The notes: generated from the letters alone by a model not told the origin. Positions 8,654 to 18,354 are shown, counted from the stretch's first letter. The stretch is DNA of 64,000 nt from Dyadobacter arcticus (GCF_011762185.1 NZ_JAASQJ010000001.1:1550001-1614000); one strand, 5' to 3'. Numbers and translations: made by a program.

Positions 8654-8890
8654 TCAATTCCGTGATCCAGATGGTGCGATTATTGAATGAGAGATTCGTC
8701 GAATCAGCCAGTGCCCCCCAAGGCATAAAGCCACAATGAGCAGCCCCAGAACAATTTCAAGTGGATAGTCTCTCTTTTGGTCCAGCGTTCCATAAACCAC
8801 ATAAAACAGTCCATGCAAAATTTCGTAAAAACCCACTAATGCTCCCAGCATCAGCGGAGTAATCCAGGTTAGTAATTTCTCAATTCTCAT
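8654..8890 (-). CDS. Small two-helix membrane protein
   Basis: This is a 78-residue protein when started at 8890 (MRIEKLLTWITPLMLGALVG). The ATG overlaps the stop of the VOC gene by four bases (ATGA), which favours this start over the longer frame beginning at 8980. Two hydrophobic segments are visible, about residues 8-29 and 45-64, separated by a short polar loop (YGTLDQKRDYP). The end is basic. No family is recognised. Translational coupling with the VOC gene suggests a shared transcript. Confidence 0.55.
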   Translation of the reverse strand: MRIEKLLTWITPLMLGALVGFYEILHGLFYVVYGTLDQKRDYPLEIVLGLLIVALCLGGHWLIRRISHSIIAPSGSRN

Positions 8891-9279
8891 CCTTGTAACG
8901 GACACCCAATTTCCCAAATGTGCCCAAACGGATCTTTGAGCTTCCCAATCTTCCAATCTTCTTGAACCGTGACTGGACAAATTTGGGTAGCTCCGGCCTT
9001 CAATGCATTAACGAATATTGTGTCGGGATCCGAAGTTGTCAAAATCATGCGAACTGGGTTTCCTCCTATTGTTGTCGGACTAAGATTGTCAAATTCCGAT
9101 TCTTCATCCCCAATCCAGAAATCTGCATTGCCCATTCTAATTCTCGCATTTGTTCTGCCATTGTTGGTATACTTTTCCAATAAAGCAGCATCAAATGCCG
9201 CTGCGTAGAAAGCGGATGCGCCCGAAGCATCGGTGACTACTAGGAACGGTGTAATGTTCAGTTTGATGTCTGCGCTCAT
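8887..9279 (-). CDS. VOC family protein (PhnB/glyoxalase-like)
   Basis: This 130-residue protein fits the vicinal oxygen chelate fold: ITPFLVVTDASGASAFYAAAFD at the start, ARIRMGNADFWIGDE in the middle, and WKIGKLKDPFGHIWEIGC at the end. The pattern is that of the PhnB-like subgroup. Members include glyoxalases, resistance proteins and many of unknown function. The His and Glu of GHIWEIG would be metal ligands. It overlaps the downstream membrane protein gene by four bases. The substrate is unknown. Confidence 0.75.
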   Translation of the reverse strand: MSADIKLNITPFLVVTDASGASAFYAAAFDAALLEKYTNNGRTNARIRMGNADFWIGDEESEFDNLSPTTIGGNPVRMILTTSDPDTIFVNALKAGATQICPVTVQEDWKIGKLKDPFGHIWEIGCPLQG

Positions 9280-9334
9280 AATGAGATTTAGAAATTTAGA
9301 GATTACAACTTGGTCACTATGGGTATTCCCGGTC

Positions 9335-9880
9335 TTAAACGAGGTCGGCTAGTCGTTTGTCTTTTAAAGAATCTAATACAGCTTTAAATACTCTGGCCTT
9401 TTTGATTGCAAGGTGTCCATTTGGTGCCCAAAATGTTCCGTGAAGATTATCGTCCAGATTAACTGGCGCTATCTCGCCAATCCTATTCAAATTATGCATC
9501 AACTTGTCGACACTTAGTTCATCAAGGTCCGCACCAAGATCATCTACCAGTTCAATGCCGTTTCGATTCATGTTAAAGTTAATCATGTAAGGTGTTAGGC
9601 CTACGTCAACTAAACGTTTATACTTGTCCGTTTTGAGCTTGTTTGAGGATCTCAAAATTGGCCTGAGGCCAACACCACCCTCAACAAATGCATTCACTCG
9701 TTTGACCAAATTCAGAGCACAACCGAAATCAGAAAATGCAGCTGCTGGTTCGTCTAACCTTTTAGCGAATGCGGCAATCACCCATATAAATGTTGGATCG
9801 TCAATCTTAGTAATGTCAGAAGTTGAAAGTCCCACGCTATGATAAAGTTCTCGCGTAGTCATTGGGAATTTGGTAGTCAT
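9335..9880 (-). CDS. Hypothetical protein
   Basis: This 181-residue protein has no recognised family. It is largely helical with a mixed charge pattern (LSTSDITKIDDPTFIWVIAA, GLTPYMINFNMNRNGIELVD). There is no signal peptide or membrane segment. The C-terminal half (FWAPNGHLAIKKARVFKAVL) is basic. It lies 55 bp from the VOC gene on the same strand. Coding is supported by length and even composition; the function is unknown. Confidence 0.5.
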   Translation of the reverse strand: MTTKFPMTTRELYHSVGLSTSDITKIDDPTFIWVIAAFAKRLDEPAAAFSDFGCALNLVKRVNAFVEGGVGLRPILRSSNKLKTDKYKRLVDVGLTPYMINFNMNRNGIELVDDLGADLDELSVDKLMHNLNRIGEIAPVNLDDNLHGTFWAPNGHLAIKKARVFKAVLDSLKDKRLADLV

Positions 9881-10058
9881 GGCGAAAAGTCAGTTTGTTG
9901 ATGAATGAACAGTTGAGATATTTTAAGTATCAAACTAATGATTTCAAAAATATCCAAATGGCGTCTTAAAATCAAGTGGCTGCGAGAAATTATGTAGATC
10001 TAAATATTAGTTTGAGATGTTATCCTCTGACTGAGTAGCCATTACGACCCAAAATTTC

Positions 10059-10337
10059 TTACAACTTCGCTAGCCGGTCATTCAAGTCCACCAGACCAGA
10101 CTTTTGCAAACAATCGGCTGAAAATGCCAATAGTTCATCCTTCGACTCATTTGAAGCTATGTCGATCAAGTCGGGATTGCTTTCATCACCAGGAATTCTA
10201 AGTGCCCTTCTGATTGCCTGGGTCAGCAGCAAAACATTTCGTCTGCTGATTTTCAAATCAATTTTGATTTGGTCATTCATTCCTGGGATACTCATGATGG
10301 TATCATACACACTGGTCAAATCTTTCACGTTCATCAT
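10059..10337 (-). CDS. Small hypothetical protein next to mobilization genes
   Basis: This 92-residue protein begins with two consecutive ATG codons (MMNVKDLTSVYDTIMSIPGM). It is helical and soluble, with an acidic middle (GDESNPDLIDIASNESKDEL) and no membrane segment. It is divergent from the primase gene across 136 bp. Small genes at this position are common in Bacteroidetes mobilizable elements, which supports it being real. No function is assigned. Confidence 0.5.
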   Translation of the reverse strand: MMNVKDLTSVYDTIMSIPGMNDQIKIDLKISRRNVLLLTQAIRRALRIPGDESNPDLIDIASNESKDELLAFSADCLQKSGLVDLNDRLAKL

Positions 10338-10473
10338 GTCTTTTTGTTTTAGAATTGGAACTGTACAAAGCTACCAATTGCCCTTGAAACGATCCTAAGG
10401 AGAATTTACCTAGGATAGGTGTCTGACAATCAGGTTCTTTAATTTCGCCGTCGCGTACCAAAACATTAAGGAG

Positions 10474-11355
10474 ATGAGCGAGAGAACGAGGGGTAATGAA
10501 GGACTGATTACATTAGCCCAAATCAAGGAATTGGACATTGTTGACTATCTTTTGGAGCTGGGATTTCAGCCCAACAAAATCAGAAACGTTGACCATTGGT
10601 ATCTGTCTCCATTTAGGAATGAGCGAACCGCGTCATTCAAAGTCAATCGAAATCTCAATCGATGGTATGATCATGGTGTGGGAAGAGGCGGCAACCTTGT
10701 GGATTTTGCAGTCATGTTTTACCAATGTACCGTCCGCCAGGTAATCGATATATTTTCGGACTATCTTTCCTTTTACAAACCCCGACCGCGACCCATCCCC
10801 AGAATCTGGAATGTTACCCAAAGGCCAATCGAGATTTTATCGACAGCGGAATTAAGTAGTAAATCACTGATCAGGTACGTATCGTCGAGATGCGTTTTTA
10901 CGGAAGTCGCAATGCGTTATTGCAAGCAGGCTAATTACCGGATCGGAGACCATCGTTATTTCGCTTTGGGTTTGCAAAATGATTCGGGAGGTTACGAGCT
11001 GCGCAATTCGTTTTCAAAGGTTGGAAGCAGTCCGAAAGATATAACCACAATTGATACAGATGCATCGACTGTCTCTGTGTTCGAAGGGATGTTTGATTTC
11101 CTGTCATACAAAACCATCATGACGCAAACGGTAGAAGCGCCGGAGAATCATGTGATACTAAACTCAGTTTCCATGTTTGAGCGCGCGCGGCCTTTCCTGG
11201 AACGCCATGACCACATCAATCTCTATTTCGATAGAGACCTAGCAGGTTTTCGGTGTACTTCATCCGCTATGGCCATCAGCGAAAAATACAATGACGCCAG
11301 TGGCTTGTATGAAGGCTTTAAGGATCTCAACGAATGGCTTATCAGCAGTTTTTAA
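10474..11355 (+). CDS. CHC2-like/Toprim primase of a mobilizable element
   Basis: This 293-residue protein has the layout of the short primases carried by Bacteroidetes mobilizable elements. The N-terminal part (WYLSPFRNERTASFKVNRNL, NRWYDHGVGRGGNLVDFAVM) matches the DnaG zinc-domain region, although the zinc-binding Cys/His cluster is degenerate. The Toprim half follows: SVFEGMFDFLSY, HVILNSVSMF and INLYFDRDLAGFRC, which carry the acidic metal-binding residues. It would prime DNA synthesis of the transferred strand. An AAGGAG ribosome-binding site precedes the ATG closely. It is first in the mob gene row. Confidence 0.82.
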   Translation: MSERTRGNEGLITLAQIKELDIVDYLLELGFQPNKIRNVDHWYLSPFRNERTASFKVNRNLNRWYDHGVGRGGNLVDFAVMFYQCTVRQVIDIFSDYLSFYKPRPRPIPRIWNVTQRPIEILSTAELSSKSLIRYVSSRCVFTEVAMRYCKQANYRIGDHRYFALGLQNDSGGYELRNSFSKVGSSPKDITTIDTDASTVSVFEGMFDFLSYKTIMTQTVEAPENHVILNSVSMFERARPFLERHDHINLYFDRDLAGFRCTSSAMAISEKYNDASGLYEGFKDLNEWLISSF

Positions 11356-11404
11356 GACTTGAGAACTCTAAGAGTCTAATGGAAGACTTGCCGAATCTGA
11401 CTTG

Positions 11405-11535
11405 TGAAAAATCTGGCTGGATTGCCTCTTACCCGCAATCGGCCAGATGTACAATTGTCGGACAATTGTCGGTTCTGTGAACCGATCTGGCCGTCCCCCT
11501 CCGAAGTCGGGGCCGGTTTGTGTGAGATATGTAAA
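11405..11535. other. Candidate origin of transfer (oriT)
   Basis: This 195-bp non-coding gap lies directly upstream of the relaxosome and relaxase genes. It holds a large imperfect inverted repeat (arms 11411-11425 and 11435-11448, loop CTCTTACCC) and an 11-bp tandem direct repeat ACAATTGTCGG at 11451-11461 and 11462-11472. A short hairpin GGTTC-TGT-GAACC follows at 11471-11483, with a C-run/G-run pair near 11490-11516. Inverted repeats and iterons next to mob genes are typical of oriT. The nick site cannot be assigned. Confidence 0.5.
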
Positions 11536-11553
11536 ACGTGAAAAAGGTATGTG

Positions 11554-11943
11554 ATGGAAGGAAAAGAATCAAACAAGACGAAAAGAGTAACTATACGCCT
11601 ATCACCTGGCGAGTTAGCACGGATCGAAAAAAAGTGCAAATCTTCAACATGTAAAAAGCTCAGCGAGTACATGCGCCTGGTGCTGTTAAACAAGCCTGTG
11701 TCTGTGGTTACGCGTGACCAATCTGCAGACGACTTAATGCGTGAAGTTACCAGGGTCCGCGTGGAGGTTAGCCGCCTCGGCAACAACTCCAATCAGGCAA
11801 CGAAAAGGCTTCATACACTCAGTCAAATCTCGGAATTTCGGAGCCATTTAGAGCAACAGAATTCACAAAACGAGGAGATTCTTGCAGTGTTGGAGCAGGT
11901 CAAATCGGTCATCAATAAACTGGCTGATCAATGGTTGCGGTGA
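11554..11943 (+). CDS. Relaxosome accessory protein (MobC/BmgB-like)
   Basis: The start is ATG at 11554, immediately after an in-frame GTG. The 129-residue protein starts with a ribbon-helix-helix pattern (KRVTIRLSPGELARIEKKCK, then LSEYMRLVLLNKPV), as in plasmid and element mobilization proteins that bind oriT. The rest (VTRVRVEVSRLGNNSNQATK) contains the conserved LGNNxNQ stretch of this family, followed by a coiled coil of glutamate and glutamine. It would bend oriT DNA and help the relaxase nick it. Its end overlaps the relaxase start by 13 bp. Confidence 0.85.
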   Translation: MEGKESNKTKRVTIRLSPGELARIEKKCKSSTCKKLSEYMRLVLLNKPVSVVTRDQSADDLMREVTRVRVEVSRLGNNSNQATKRLHTLSQISEFRSHLEQQNSQNEEILAVLEQVKSVINKLADQWLR

Positions 11944-13226
11944 TCCATACAAGCAGCAGCCTAAGGGCTGTTTTGACCTACAATGAGAGGAAGGTTGCCG
12001 AGGAGCAAGCAGTGTGTTTGGCTGCGGAAAATTACCCAAAAGAGGCTGTCGATTTGACCTTCAATCAGAAACTAAATTTGCTCGAAAAGCAAGCTTCTCT
12101 GAACCTTCGAACAAAGATCAATAGCGTACATGTTTCGTTGAATTTCGATCCTTCCGAGCAGTACGACCCGGAGAAATTGAGGGCAATTGCTGGAAGTTAT
12201 ATGGAGAAGATCGGTTTTGCAGAGCAGCCGTACCTGGTGTACGAACACCGGGATGCTGGACATCCGCATATCCACCTTCTGACAACCAATATCAGAACTG
12301 ATGGGAGTAGGGTACCGCTGCATAACCTAGGCAGAAATCAATCAGAGAAGGCGCGAAAAGAAATCGAAATTGACTTCAATCTCGTGAAAGCAGACGGACG
12401 AAAACAGCAAAACGAACACCTCAAACCGGCGATGGTTAGCGCCAATTACGGGAAAGTGGAAACCAAACGAGCGATTGCGAATGTGCTGGCGGGAGTGATC
12501 GACAAGTACAAATTTACGTCCATTCCGGAGTTAAATGCAGTGCTCAACCAGTATAATGTGGCGGCGGATCGAGGTAGCGAGGACTCACGGACTTTCAAGA
12601 AAGGAGGTCTCCACTACCGTCTTTTAAATGCCAAAGGCGAGCGGGTGGGGGTGCCTATCAAGGCCAGTGATTTTCACCAAAAGCCAACGTTAAAATACCT
12701 GCAAAACCGGTTCGAAATAAACGAGCAACAGCGCCAATCAGACAAGACAAGAGTCAAGAATGCCATCGATTTTACACTGTATGGAAAGGCGAATGTTACC
12801 ATTGATCGGCTAATGAGCACGTTGGGACGGGATGGTATTGACACTGTATTGAGGAAAAACGAGACGGGCTTAATTTACGGAATAACCTATGTGGATCACC
12901 GGACAAAGGCGGTTTTTAACGGTAGTTCGCTTGGAAAGAATTATAGCGCGAAGGCGATTCAAGAGCGGTGCCTTCCTGTAAACCCGGAGACAGAAAATGT
13001 CCTTTTGCATAATCTAATATTAGGCCAGTCACAAACTGGATTAGGTAATCTGAATGCTCCAAAATCTGAAAACTATTCTATGCATCCGCTAGGCCAGCAC
13101 AATGAAAATGGGATTTCAGATGGGCCGGATGCCCTGTTTGATCCGGTAAAACAGGATGGCTTCACGCCTGGCAGGTTACGTTCAAGCAGACGTAAAAAGA
13201 AAAAATCATTGTCTCAATCACTATAA
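11931..13226 (+). CDS. mobB: Relaxase/mobilization nuclease
   Basis: This 431-residue protein has a relaxase domain in the first 170 residues: HVSLNFDPSEQYD and the metal-binding histidine triad in GHPHIHLLTTNIR. An early Tyr (VLTYNERKVAEEQA) is a candidate catalytic residue that would covalently join the nicked strand. The remaining part is basic and likely binds DNA. The final 20 residues are very lysine- and arginine-rich (RLRSSRRKKKKSLSQSL). The layout and gene order match MobB-type relaxases of Bacteroidetes elements. It overlaps the upstream accessory gene and lies 13 bp before the coupling-protein gene. Confidence 0.88.
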   Translation: MVAVIHTSSSLRAVLTYNERKVAEEQAVCLAAENYPKEAVDLTFNQKLNLLEKQASLNLRTKINSVHVSLNFDPSEQYDPEKLRAIAGSYMEKIGFAEQPYLVYEHRDAGHPHIHLLTTNIRTDGSRVPLHNLGRNQSEKARKEIEIDFNLVKADGRKQQNEHLKPAMVSANYGKVETKRAIANVLAGVIDKYKFTSIPELNAVLNQYNVAADRGSEDSRTFKKGGLHYRLLNAKGERVGVPIKASDFHQKPTLKYLQNRFEINEQQRQSDKTRVKNAIDFTLYGKANVTIDRLMSTLGRDGIDTVLRKNETGLIYGITYVDHRTKAVFNGSSLGKNYSAKAIQERCLPVNPETENVLLHNLILGQSQTGLGNLNAPKSENYSMHPLGQHNENGISDGPDALFDPVKQDGFTPGRLRSSRRKKKKSLSQSL

Positions 13227-13239
13227 AAATTAAAGTATT

Positions 13240-15231
13240 ATGGCATCTAACACTGGCGAAAATGACGTAAGTCTTCGCAAAATTACGGATATGACCCGGC
13301 TGATAAGCCTGCTGATTTTAGCAATTCACTTCTATTACTTTTGCTATGAAGTGTTTCAGAACTGGCATCTAACATCAGTAATGTCAGACCGGATTTTGGA
13401 TAAAATTTCAAAAACAGGCCTATTCTCTACACTCAATAGAACCAAGATCATTGCCCTCATCTTCCTGACTGTTTCGTTGGTCGGTGTCAAGGGAAAGAAA
13501 GGGGAGGAGGTCAGGTTAAAGCATGGATTAATAAATATATCTATTGGGCTTTTGCTTTATTTTTTGAGCGTCTTTGTTCTGAAAATGGTAGTCCCGCAAA
13601 ACGTAGCAGCGACATTATATATCGTAGTTTCGTCGGCTGGCTTCTTGTTAGTTTTATCTGGCGGAAGCAAATTTTCAAGGCTGATTACGGCCCGTCTTAG
13701 CCAAGATATTTTTAACAAGGAGAACGAGACATTTCCTCAATTCGAGCAATGTTTGGAGAATGAATATTCGATCAATCTCCCCGCAGAATATCGATTCAAA
13801 AACAGATGGAGACAAAGTTGGATCAACGTCATTAATCCTTTCAGAGGGCTACTTGTTAGCGGATCGCCAGGATCTGGAAAGACGTATTTTGTCTTTCGGC
13901 ACATCATTTTACAGCACATTGAAAAGGGGTTTTCAATGTTTGTTTATGATTTTAAGTACAGCGATTTGTCCTCCCTTGCCTACACAGCATGGCTGGAAAA
14001 TAAGACAAATTATGCTGTTGAACCGAAATTCTATACGATCAACTTTGACGACTTATCGCGTAGTCATCGCTGTAATCCATTGGATAGTTCAGGGATGGTC
14101 GACATCACCGATGCTGTGGAGTCTGCCCGCACTATACTTATGGGATTGAACAGAGAATGGATCAAGCGGCAAGGTGATTTCTTTGTGGAATCTTCAATCA
14201 ACTTCATGACTGCAATCATCTGGTTTTTGCGTCGATACCAAGAGGGAGAATTCTGTTCTTTGCCGCATGTGATTGAATTAATGCAGACGGATTACGACCG
14301 ACTTTTTACAATCCTTCGAGCAGAAAAAGAGATTGAAGTCCTGATTAACCCGTTTGTTACTGCATATTTAAACGACGCTATGCAGCAGTTGGAAGGTCAA
14401 GTTGGGTCGACGAAAATTGCGCTTGCCAGGCTCGCTTCTCCACAACTATACTATGTATTATCAGGCAATGATTTTACACTAGATATCAACACGCCGGATG
14501 ATCCGAAGATCGTCTGTATGGGGAATAATCCACAAAAAATCCAGGTATACGGTGCCGTTCTTTCCCTATACATTACCCGCCTGGTCAAGCTTGTGAATCA
14601 ACCCGGCCGGTTGAAAAGCAGTCTGGTGTTTGATGAGTTTCCAACCGTTTACCTCAATAATATGGACACTTTAATTGCTACTGCAAGGTCTAATAAAGTA
14701 GCAACGACGATTGGTATACAGGATTTTAGCCAGTTGAAAAAGGATTATGGGAAAGACTATGCGGAGGTAATCATGAACATTACGGGAAATATCATTAGTG
14801 GACAAGTAAGTGGTGAAACCGCCAAGCAGTTGTCTGATCGTTTTGGGAAGATAATGCAGCGCCGAACCAGTTTGTCGATCAACCGCATGGACACCTCAGT
14901 AAGCAAATCTCATCAGTTGGATGCAGCAATTCCGCAATCAACAATTTCCTCATTGAGTTCCGGAGAATTTGTTGGCTTTGTTGCTGATAATCCCAATGAG
15001 CAGATTGATCTAAAGGGCTTCCATGCACGGTTTATCGCCAATGAGCGCAACTCAAAAAAGACATATGAAAAGATCGACTTGCCGATAGTCCGAAAGGTCG
15101 ATTCAGGAATTATTCAGCAAAATTATCTGCAAATAAAGCGCGATGTGGAAGGCATTGTTCAGTCGGAAATGGAGAGGATCATGGAGGATTCATCGCTGAG
15201 ATATTTGCTTATAAATAAATCATCGGACTAA
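13240..15231 (+). CDS. mobC: Type IV coupling protein (TraG/TraD/MobC-like ATPase)
   Basis: This 663-residue protein has four hydrophobic segments in the first 150 residues (for example LISLLILAIHFYYFCYEVF and GLINISIGLLLYFLSVFVL). An ATPase domain follows, with Walker A GSPGSGKT at about 208-215 and Walker B SSLVFDEFPT at about 459-468. The segment LIATARSNKVATTIGIQDFS is conserved in TraG/TraD-type proteins. It links the relaxase-DNA complex to a type IV secretion channel. No secretion genes are in the window, so the element would need help from a co-resident system. Confidence 0.88.
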   Translation: MASNTGENDVSLRKITDMTRLISLLILAIHFYYFCYEVFQNWHLTSVMSDRILDKISKTGLFSTLNRTKIIALIFLTVSLVGVKGKKGEEVRLKHGLINISIGLLLYFLSVFVLKMVVPQNVAATLYIVVSSAGFLLVLSGGSKFSRLITARLSQDIFNKENETFPQFEQCLENEYSINLPAEYRFKNRWRQSWINVINPFRGLLVSGSPGSGKTYFVFRHIILQHIEKGFSMFVYDFKYSDLSSLAYTAWLENKTNYAVEPKFYTINFDDLSRSHRCNPLDSSGMVDITDAVESARTILMGLNREWIKRQGDFFVESSINFMTAIIWFLRRYQEGEFCSLPHVIELMQTDYDRLFTILRAEKEIEVLINPFVTAYLNDAMQQLEGQVGSTKIALARLASPQLYYVLSGNDFTLDINTPDDPKIVCMGNNPQKIQVYGAVLSLYITRLVKLVNQPGRLKSSLVFDEFPTVYLNNMDTLIATARSNKVATTIGIQDFSQLKKDYGKDYAEVIMNITGNIISGQVSGETAKQLSDRFGKIMQRRTSLSINRMDTSVSKSHQLDAAIPQSTISSLSSGEFVGFVADNPNEQIDLKGFHARFIANERNSKKTYEKIDLPIVRKVDSGIIQQNYLQIKRDVEGIVQSEMERIMEDSSLRYLLINKSSD

Positions 15232-15399
15232 CAAGAGTTGATACAGATTCATCTAAAAATATTAAAATGTACTCCATTGAAAATGAATGAGATGGCATTT
15301 TATGTGTCAAATTTTCTTATCTGATTCCAATAAATTCGTAAATATTACAGAATTATTTTGGACGATTTTTATTATGTTCGCAGCACCTCCTCTTGAATA

Positions 15400-16002
15400 A
15401 TGGCACTTTGTTACACCAAAATTCTTATTATGAAAGAGGCAGCATCAGACGACAAAGGGTTGATCGTAGACATCCTGACAGAGTCATTTAAAGACAACCA
15501 AAGCGTAAATTATCTTATTCCAGCCGACAACCGGAGACTCAAACGAATTCGAGCCTTGATGGATTACTCGTACGAAACTTGTAAGCTTTTTGGGAAGGTG
15601 TACGTATCGGATGATAAGAGTGGATGCGCTCTGATTTCATTTCCCGAGCGAAAGAAAATGACCCTTAAATCGCTATGGTTGGAGGTGAAACTTATCCTGA
15701 ATGGTATTGGGTTTAGTAATGTCTCTAAGGCGATAAAGCGTGAAAAAGAGATCTCAAAGAACTATCCCAAAAGTAAGATTTTTTACTTGTGGTTTATCGG
15801 GGTCCGCCCGGATAGCCAGAACAACGGAGTAGGTCAGAAGCTCATGGCTGAGATAATTAAAGAGTCAGAGCGAATGAAACGACCGATTTATCTGGAGACA
15901 TCCACGATGAAAAACATCCCGTGGTATAAGAAGTTCGGCCTTGATGTATACAATCAGCTGGACTTTGGATACAATCTTTTTCTCATTAGAAATGATCGGT
16001 AA
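15400..16002 (+). CDS. GNAT family N-acetyltransferase
   Basis: This protein is 200 residues, or 190 if started at the internal ATG at 15430, which is where homologues would begin (MKEAASDDKGLIVDILTESF). The acetyl-CoA binding segment is visible (FYLWFIGVRPDSQNNGVGQK, then LMAEIIKESE), followed by a typical last strand (YLETSTMKNIPWYKKFGLDV). The substrate is unknown. It lies between the mob genes and the LuxR gene and probably travels as cargo; its stop is 23 bp from the LuxR start. Confidence 0.78.
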   Translation: MALCYTKILIMKEAASDDKGLIVDILTESFKDNQSVNYLIPADNRRLKRIRALMDYSYETCKLFGKVYVSDDKSGCALISFPERKKMTLKSLWLEVKLILNGIGFSNVSKAIKREKEISKNYPKSKIFYLWFIGVRPDSQNNGVGQKLMAEIIKESERMKRPIYLETSTMKNIPWYKKFGLDVYNQLDFGYNLFLIRNDR

Positions 16003-16025
16003 GTATGCGGGTTGGGGGGACGGAC

Positions 16026-17006
16026 ATGCACGTTGTTACATTTTTGTTTATCATACTCGAACTCATTATGTTCGTGTATCAGGTATTTTATTATTTAGCA
16101 CATCCTCAGGATAAGCATAGGAAGTACTATGTGGGTTTGCTGCTATTTTTGATATTGAAGAATGTGGCCAGCGGGTTTTTTCCTGATCCCAACCTCAAAA
16201 GCCCGTCGCTGGTTGTTCAATATGCCATAGCATACGGCATGGGATTTCTGATGGGGGCCTATTTTCCTTACTATTTTTATAAGGCATTTGAACTGGCGCG
16301 TTTACGATGGCATGCTTTGTATGGTGTTCCTTTATTCATTCTACTGCCATTCGCAGTCATATTTCCCAGCAAATTTATCTTTGACGGCGACATAGACAAG
16401 GCCATCAATTATGGAATGGTTATTCCTGCTGGTTATGCTCTTTTGCTACTCTATATCATTCAGCAATCAATTCAGGCAAAATACAAGAAAGAAATTCAAG
16501 ATCGCCGTTTCTTCGAGGTCACGGCGGTCTATATGGCCGTGATACCCTGGGCATCTCTTCCATTTTTCGCCTTCTTTCGAATCCACCAGGTGCCCGAAGC
16601 ATTATTGACAAACATTGGTTTCGTCGTCATTACCATACTTTTCATCAGACGGTCAATTCGGGAAAGTAGAGAAGAGTACGAACGATTAATAAAGCTGACT
16701 AGCGCAGATGGGCAAGCGTCGCTTTCAAAACTGGATTTAATAGAGCACATGATCAGCCAGTTGCAAGCAACCGACATTTCGCCTGCACAGCGGTTTGAGA
16801 TAAACCTGGGGACTGTCGGGTTCACTTCCCGGGAAAAGGAAATTGTACGTTTGGTTCGGGTGGGTAAGACATATCGGATGATAGCAGAGGAATTGTTTAT
16901 ATCTGAGCGGACTGTGAGTAAACACATTCAGAATGTTTTTGAGAAGCTGGGAGTATCGAATCGTGTTGAGCTACTCAATCGCTTAGATATTTGGGAAAGT
17001 GGGTAA
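16026..17006 (+). CDS. Membrane-anchored LuxR-type regulator
   Basis: The start is ATG at 16026, preceded by a clear GGGGGA ribosome-binding site; the longer frame from 16005 lacks one. The 326-residue protein has about seven hydrophobic segments in the first 215 residues (VVTFLFIILELIMFVYQVFY, GMGFLMGAYFPYYFYKAFEL and others). A LuxR helix-turn-helix closes the C-terminus (VGFTSREKEIVRLVRVGKTY, SERTVSKHIQNVFEKLGVSN). Such proteins join a membrane sensor to DNA binding without a phosphorelay. The signal is unknown. Confidence 0.8.
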   Translation: MHVVTFLFIILELIMFVYQVFYYLAHPQDKHRKYYVGLLLFLILKNVASGFFPDPNLKSPSLVVQYAIAYGMGFLMGAYFPYYFYKAFELARLRWHALYGVPLFILLPFAVIFPSKFIFDGDIDKAINYGMVIPAGYALLLLYIIQQSIQAKYKKEIQDRRFFEVTAVYMAVIPWASLPFFAFFRIHQVPEALLTNIGFVVITILFIRRSIRESREEYERLIKLTSADGQASLSKLDLIEHMISQLQATDISPAQRFEINLGTVGFTSREKEIVRLVRVGKTYRMIAEELFISERTVSKHIQNVFEKLGVSNRVELLNRLDIWESG

Positions 17007-17169
17007 AACAGGGTTTCAGCTGGAAATACGTGTTTATGCGTATATGATTTGCGTCTTTTTGCGTAGGTGTTAAGCATTCAAATAGTTGTTTTCTCGTATT
17101 TACTTAGTGCCCTAAATCTTTGAGTTTTGTCACAGTATTCAGTGCTATTGTGATATTAACTTATATGGT

Positions 17170-18354
17170 ATGGGACACGAGTATGCCTTTGACTGGCTTG
17201 ACCAAATGGTTCATGAGCTAGATCCCCAAAGAACAGAACCAGAACGTTTGGATAATTATCAATCCATTGCGATTGTGGAAAAAGCTGCTAGTGAAAAGAA
17301 GCGGCTTATCTTATTGTTCAAACAGTTTGTCTTTCGAGAACAGAAAACGCGGCAGATCAGAAATTCAGTTAACCATTATCTATCTGCGGCAGTGAGTTTG
17401 ATGAAAATTGCTAACAACAACTTAAATCAAATTCCCACCAAAGCGAATAACTTTCGTCTCGCGCTGGAAAGCGTCTTTTCATGCCTTAGCGAAGTGTCTG
17501 CGTTTATTGTAAACCGTTATAGAAGTCACGTCGATCGGGACATTTCGCTAAACTTGGTCAACATCACTCCCGATGCCCACGATCTCCGCACGCTAGGGAA
17601 TCGTGATGCCATGAAAAGTAACCTGAAATTATCGAAGCTAGTAACCGAAGCATTCAGCGACATATTTTCTGATCATCGAGGCGGCGAAATTACAATGCGT
17701 AAGCTTGATTATTGGGTCAGTGTAAGTCATGCAGTCACTTACCCTAACGGTTTATTGGAAATGACTACACCATTCGAACAGCTAGAACTAATTATGATAG
17801 AGCGAAATTTCAATTCTCCATTGTTCGTGAAGTATTTAGTTTCCAAATTTTCTGAGGGAATCGCCAATTCTGAAGATCCCTCATCAAGAGTGCAAGCCCT
17901 TACCTTTTTGCAAAAGACATTCAATCAAATTCCTGTCATGAAGGATATTATTTTTAATAATCAATTCGAGGATTTGACCTTGACCATCAATAGCTGGTTC
18001 ATTCAGGAGATTAATTTCCATTCTGAAAGAAGCGGCACTGTTTTCTCAGACCTTGGCGAGCAGACCCAAAAGGCTAGTAAGAAGTATGAAAGAAAGACTT
18101 CCGATAAAGTCTTATGCAATCTTACTGTTGATCAACTTTCAATCTTTTTTAAAGCCGCTGACTTATCGAACATTATTTCGGCGCGATCACTATCAGCAAT
18201 TTTCCAATCTGTGGCTCCTTACCTTTCTACCCCACACCGCACAGACATTTCCCATAGCAGCCTGAGGGTGAAAAGCTATTCGGTTGAGGAACGGGATAAA
18301 TCGTTGCTGATTGACATTATGACCAGATTGACAGAGCAAATTAGGGATTTATGA
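17170..18354 (+). CDS. RteC-like protein of unknown role
   Basis: This 394-residue, soluble and mostly helical protein is unrecognised in its N-terminal 300 residues. The C-terminal 75 residues (NLTVDQLSIFFKAADLSNII, then PHRTDISHSSLRVKSYSVEE and LLIDIMTRLTEQI) match the end of RteC-type proteins and related Bacteroidetes element proteins. RteC acts in excision control of conjugative transposons. This copy may have a similar regulatory role for the mobilizable element beside it. The assignment rests on the C-terminal pattern. Confidence 0.5.
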   Translation: MGHEYAFDWLDQMVHELDPQRTEPERLDNYQSIAIVEKAASEKKRLILLFKQFVFREQKTRQIRNSVNHYLSAAVSLMKIANNNLNQIPTKANNFRLALESVFSCLSEVSAFIVNRYRSHVDRDISLNLVNITPDAHDLRTLGNRDAMKSNLKLSKLVTEAFSDIFSDHRGGEITMRKLDYWVSVSHAVTYPNGLLEMTTPFEQLELIMIERNFNSPLFVKYLVSKFSEGIANSEDPSSRVQALTFLQKTFNQIPVMKDIIFNNQFEDLTLTINSWFIQEINFHSERSGTVFSDLGEQTQKASKKYERKTSDKVLCNLTVDQLSIFFKAADLSNIISARSLSAIFQSVAPYLSTPHRTDISHSSLRVKSYSVEERDKSLLIDIMTRLTEQIRDL

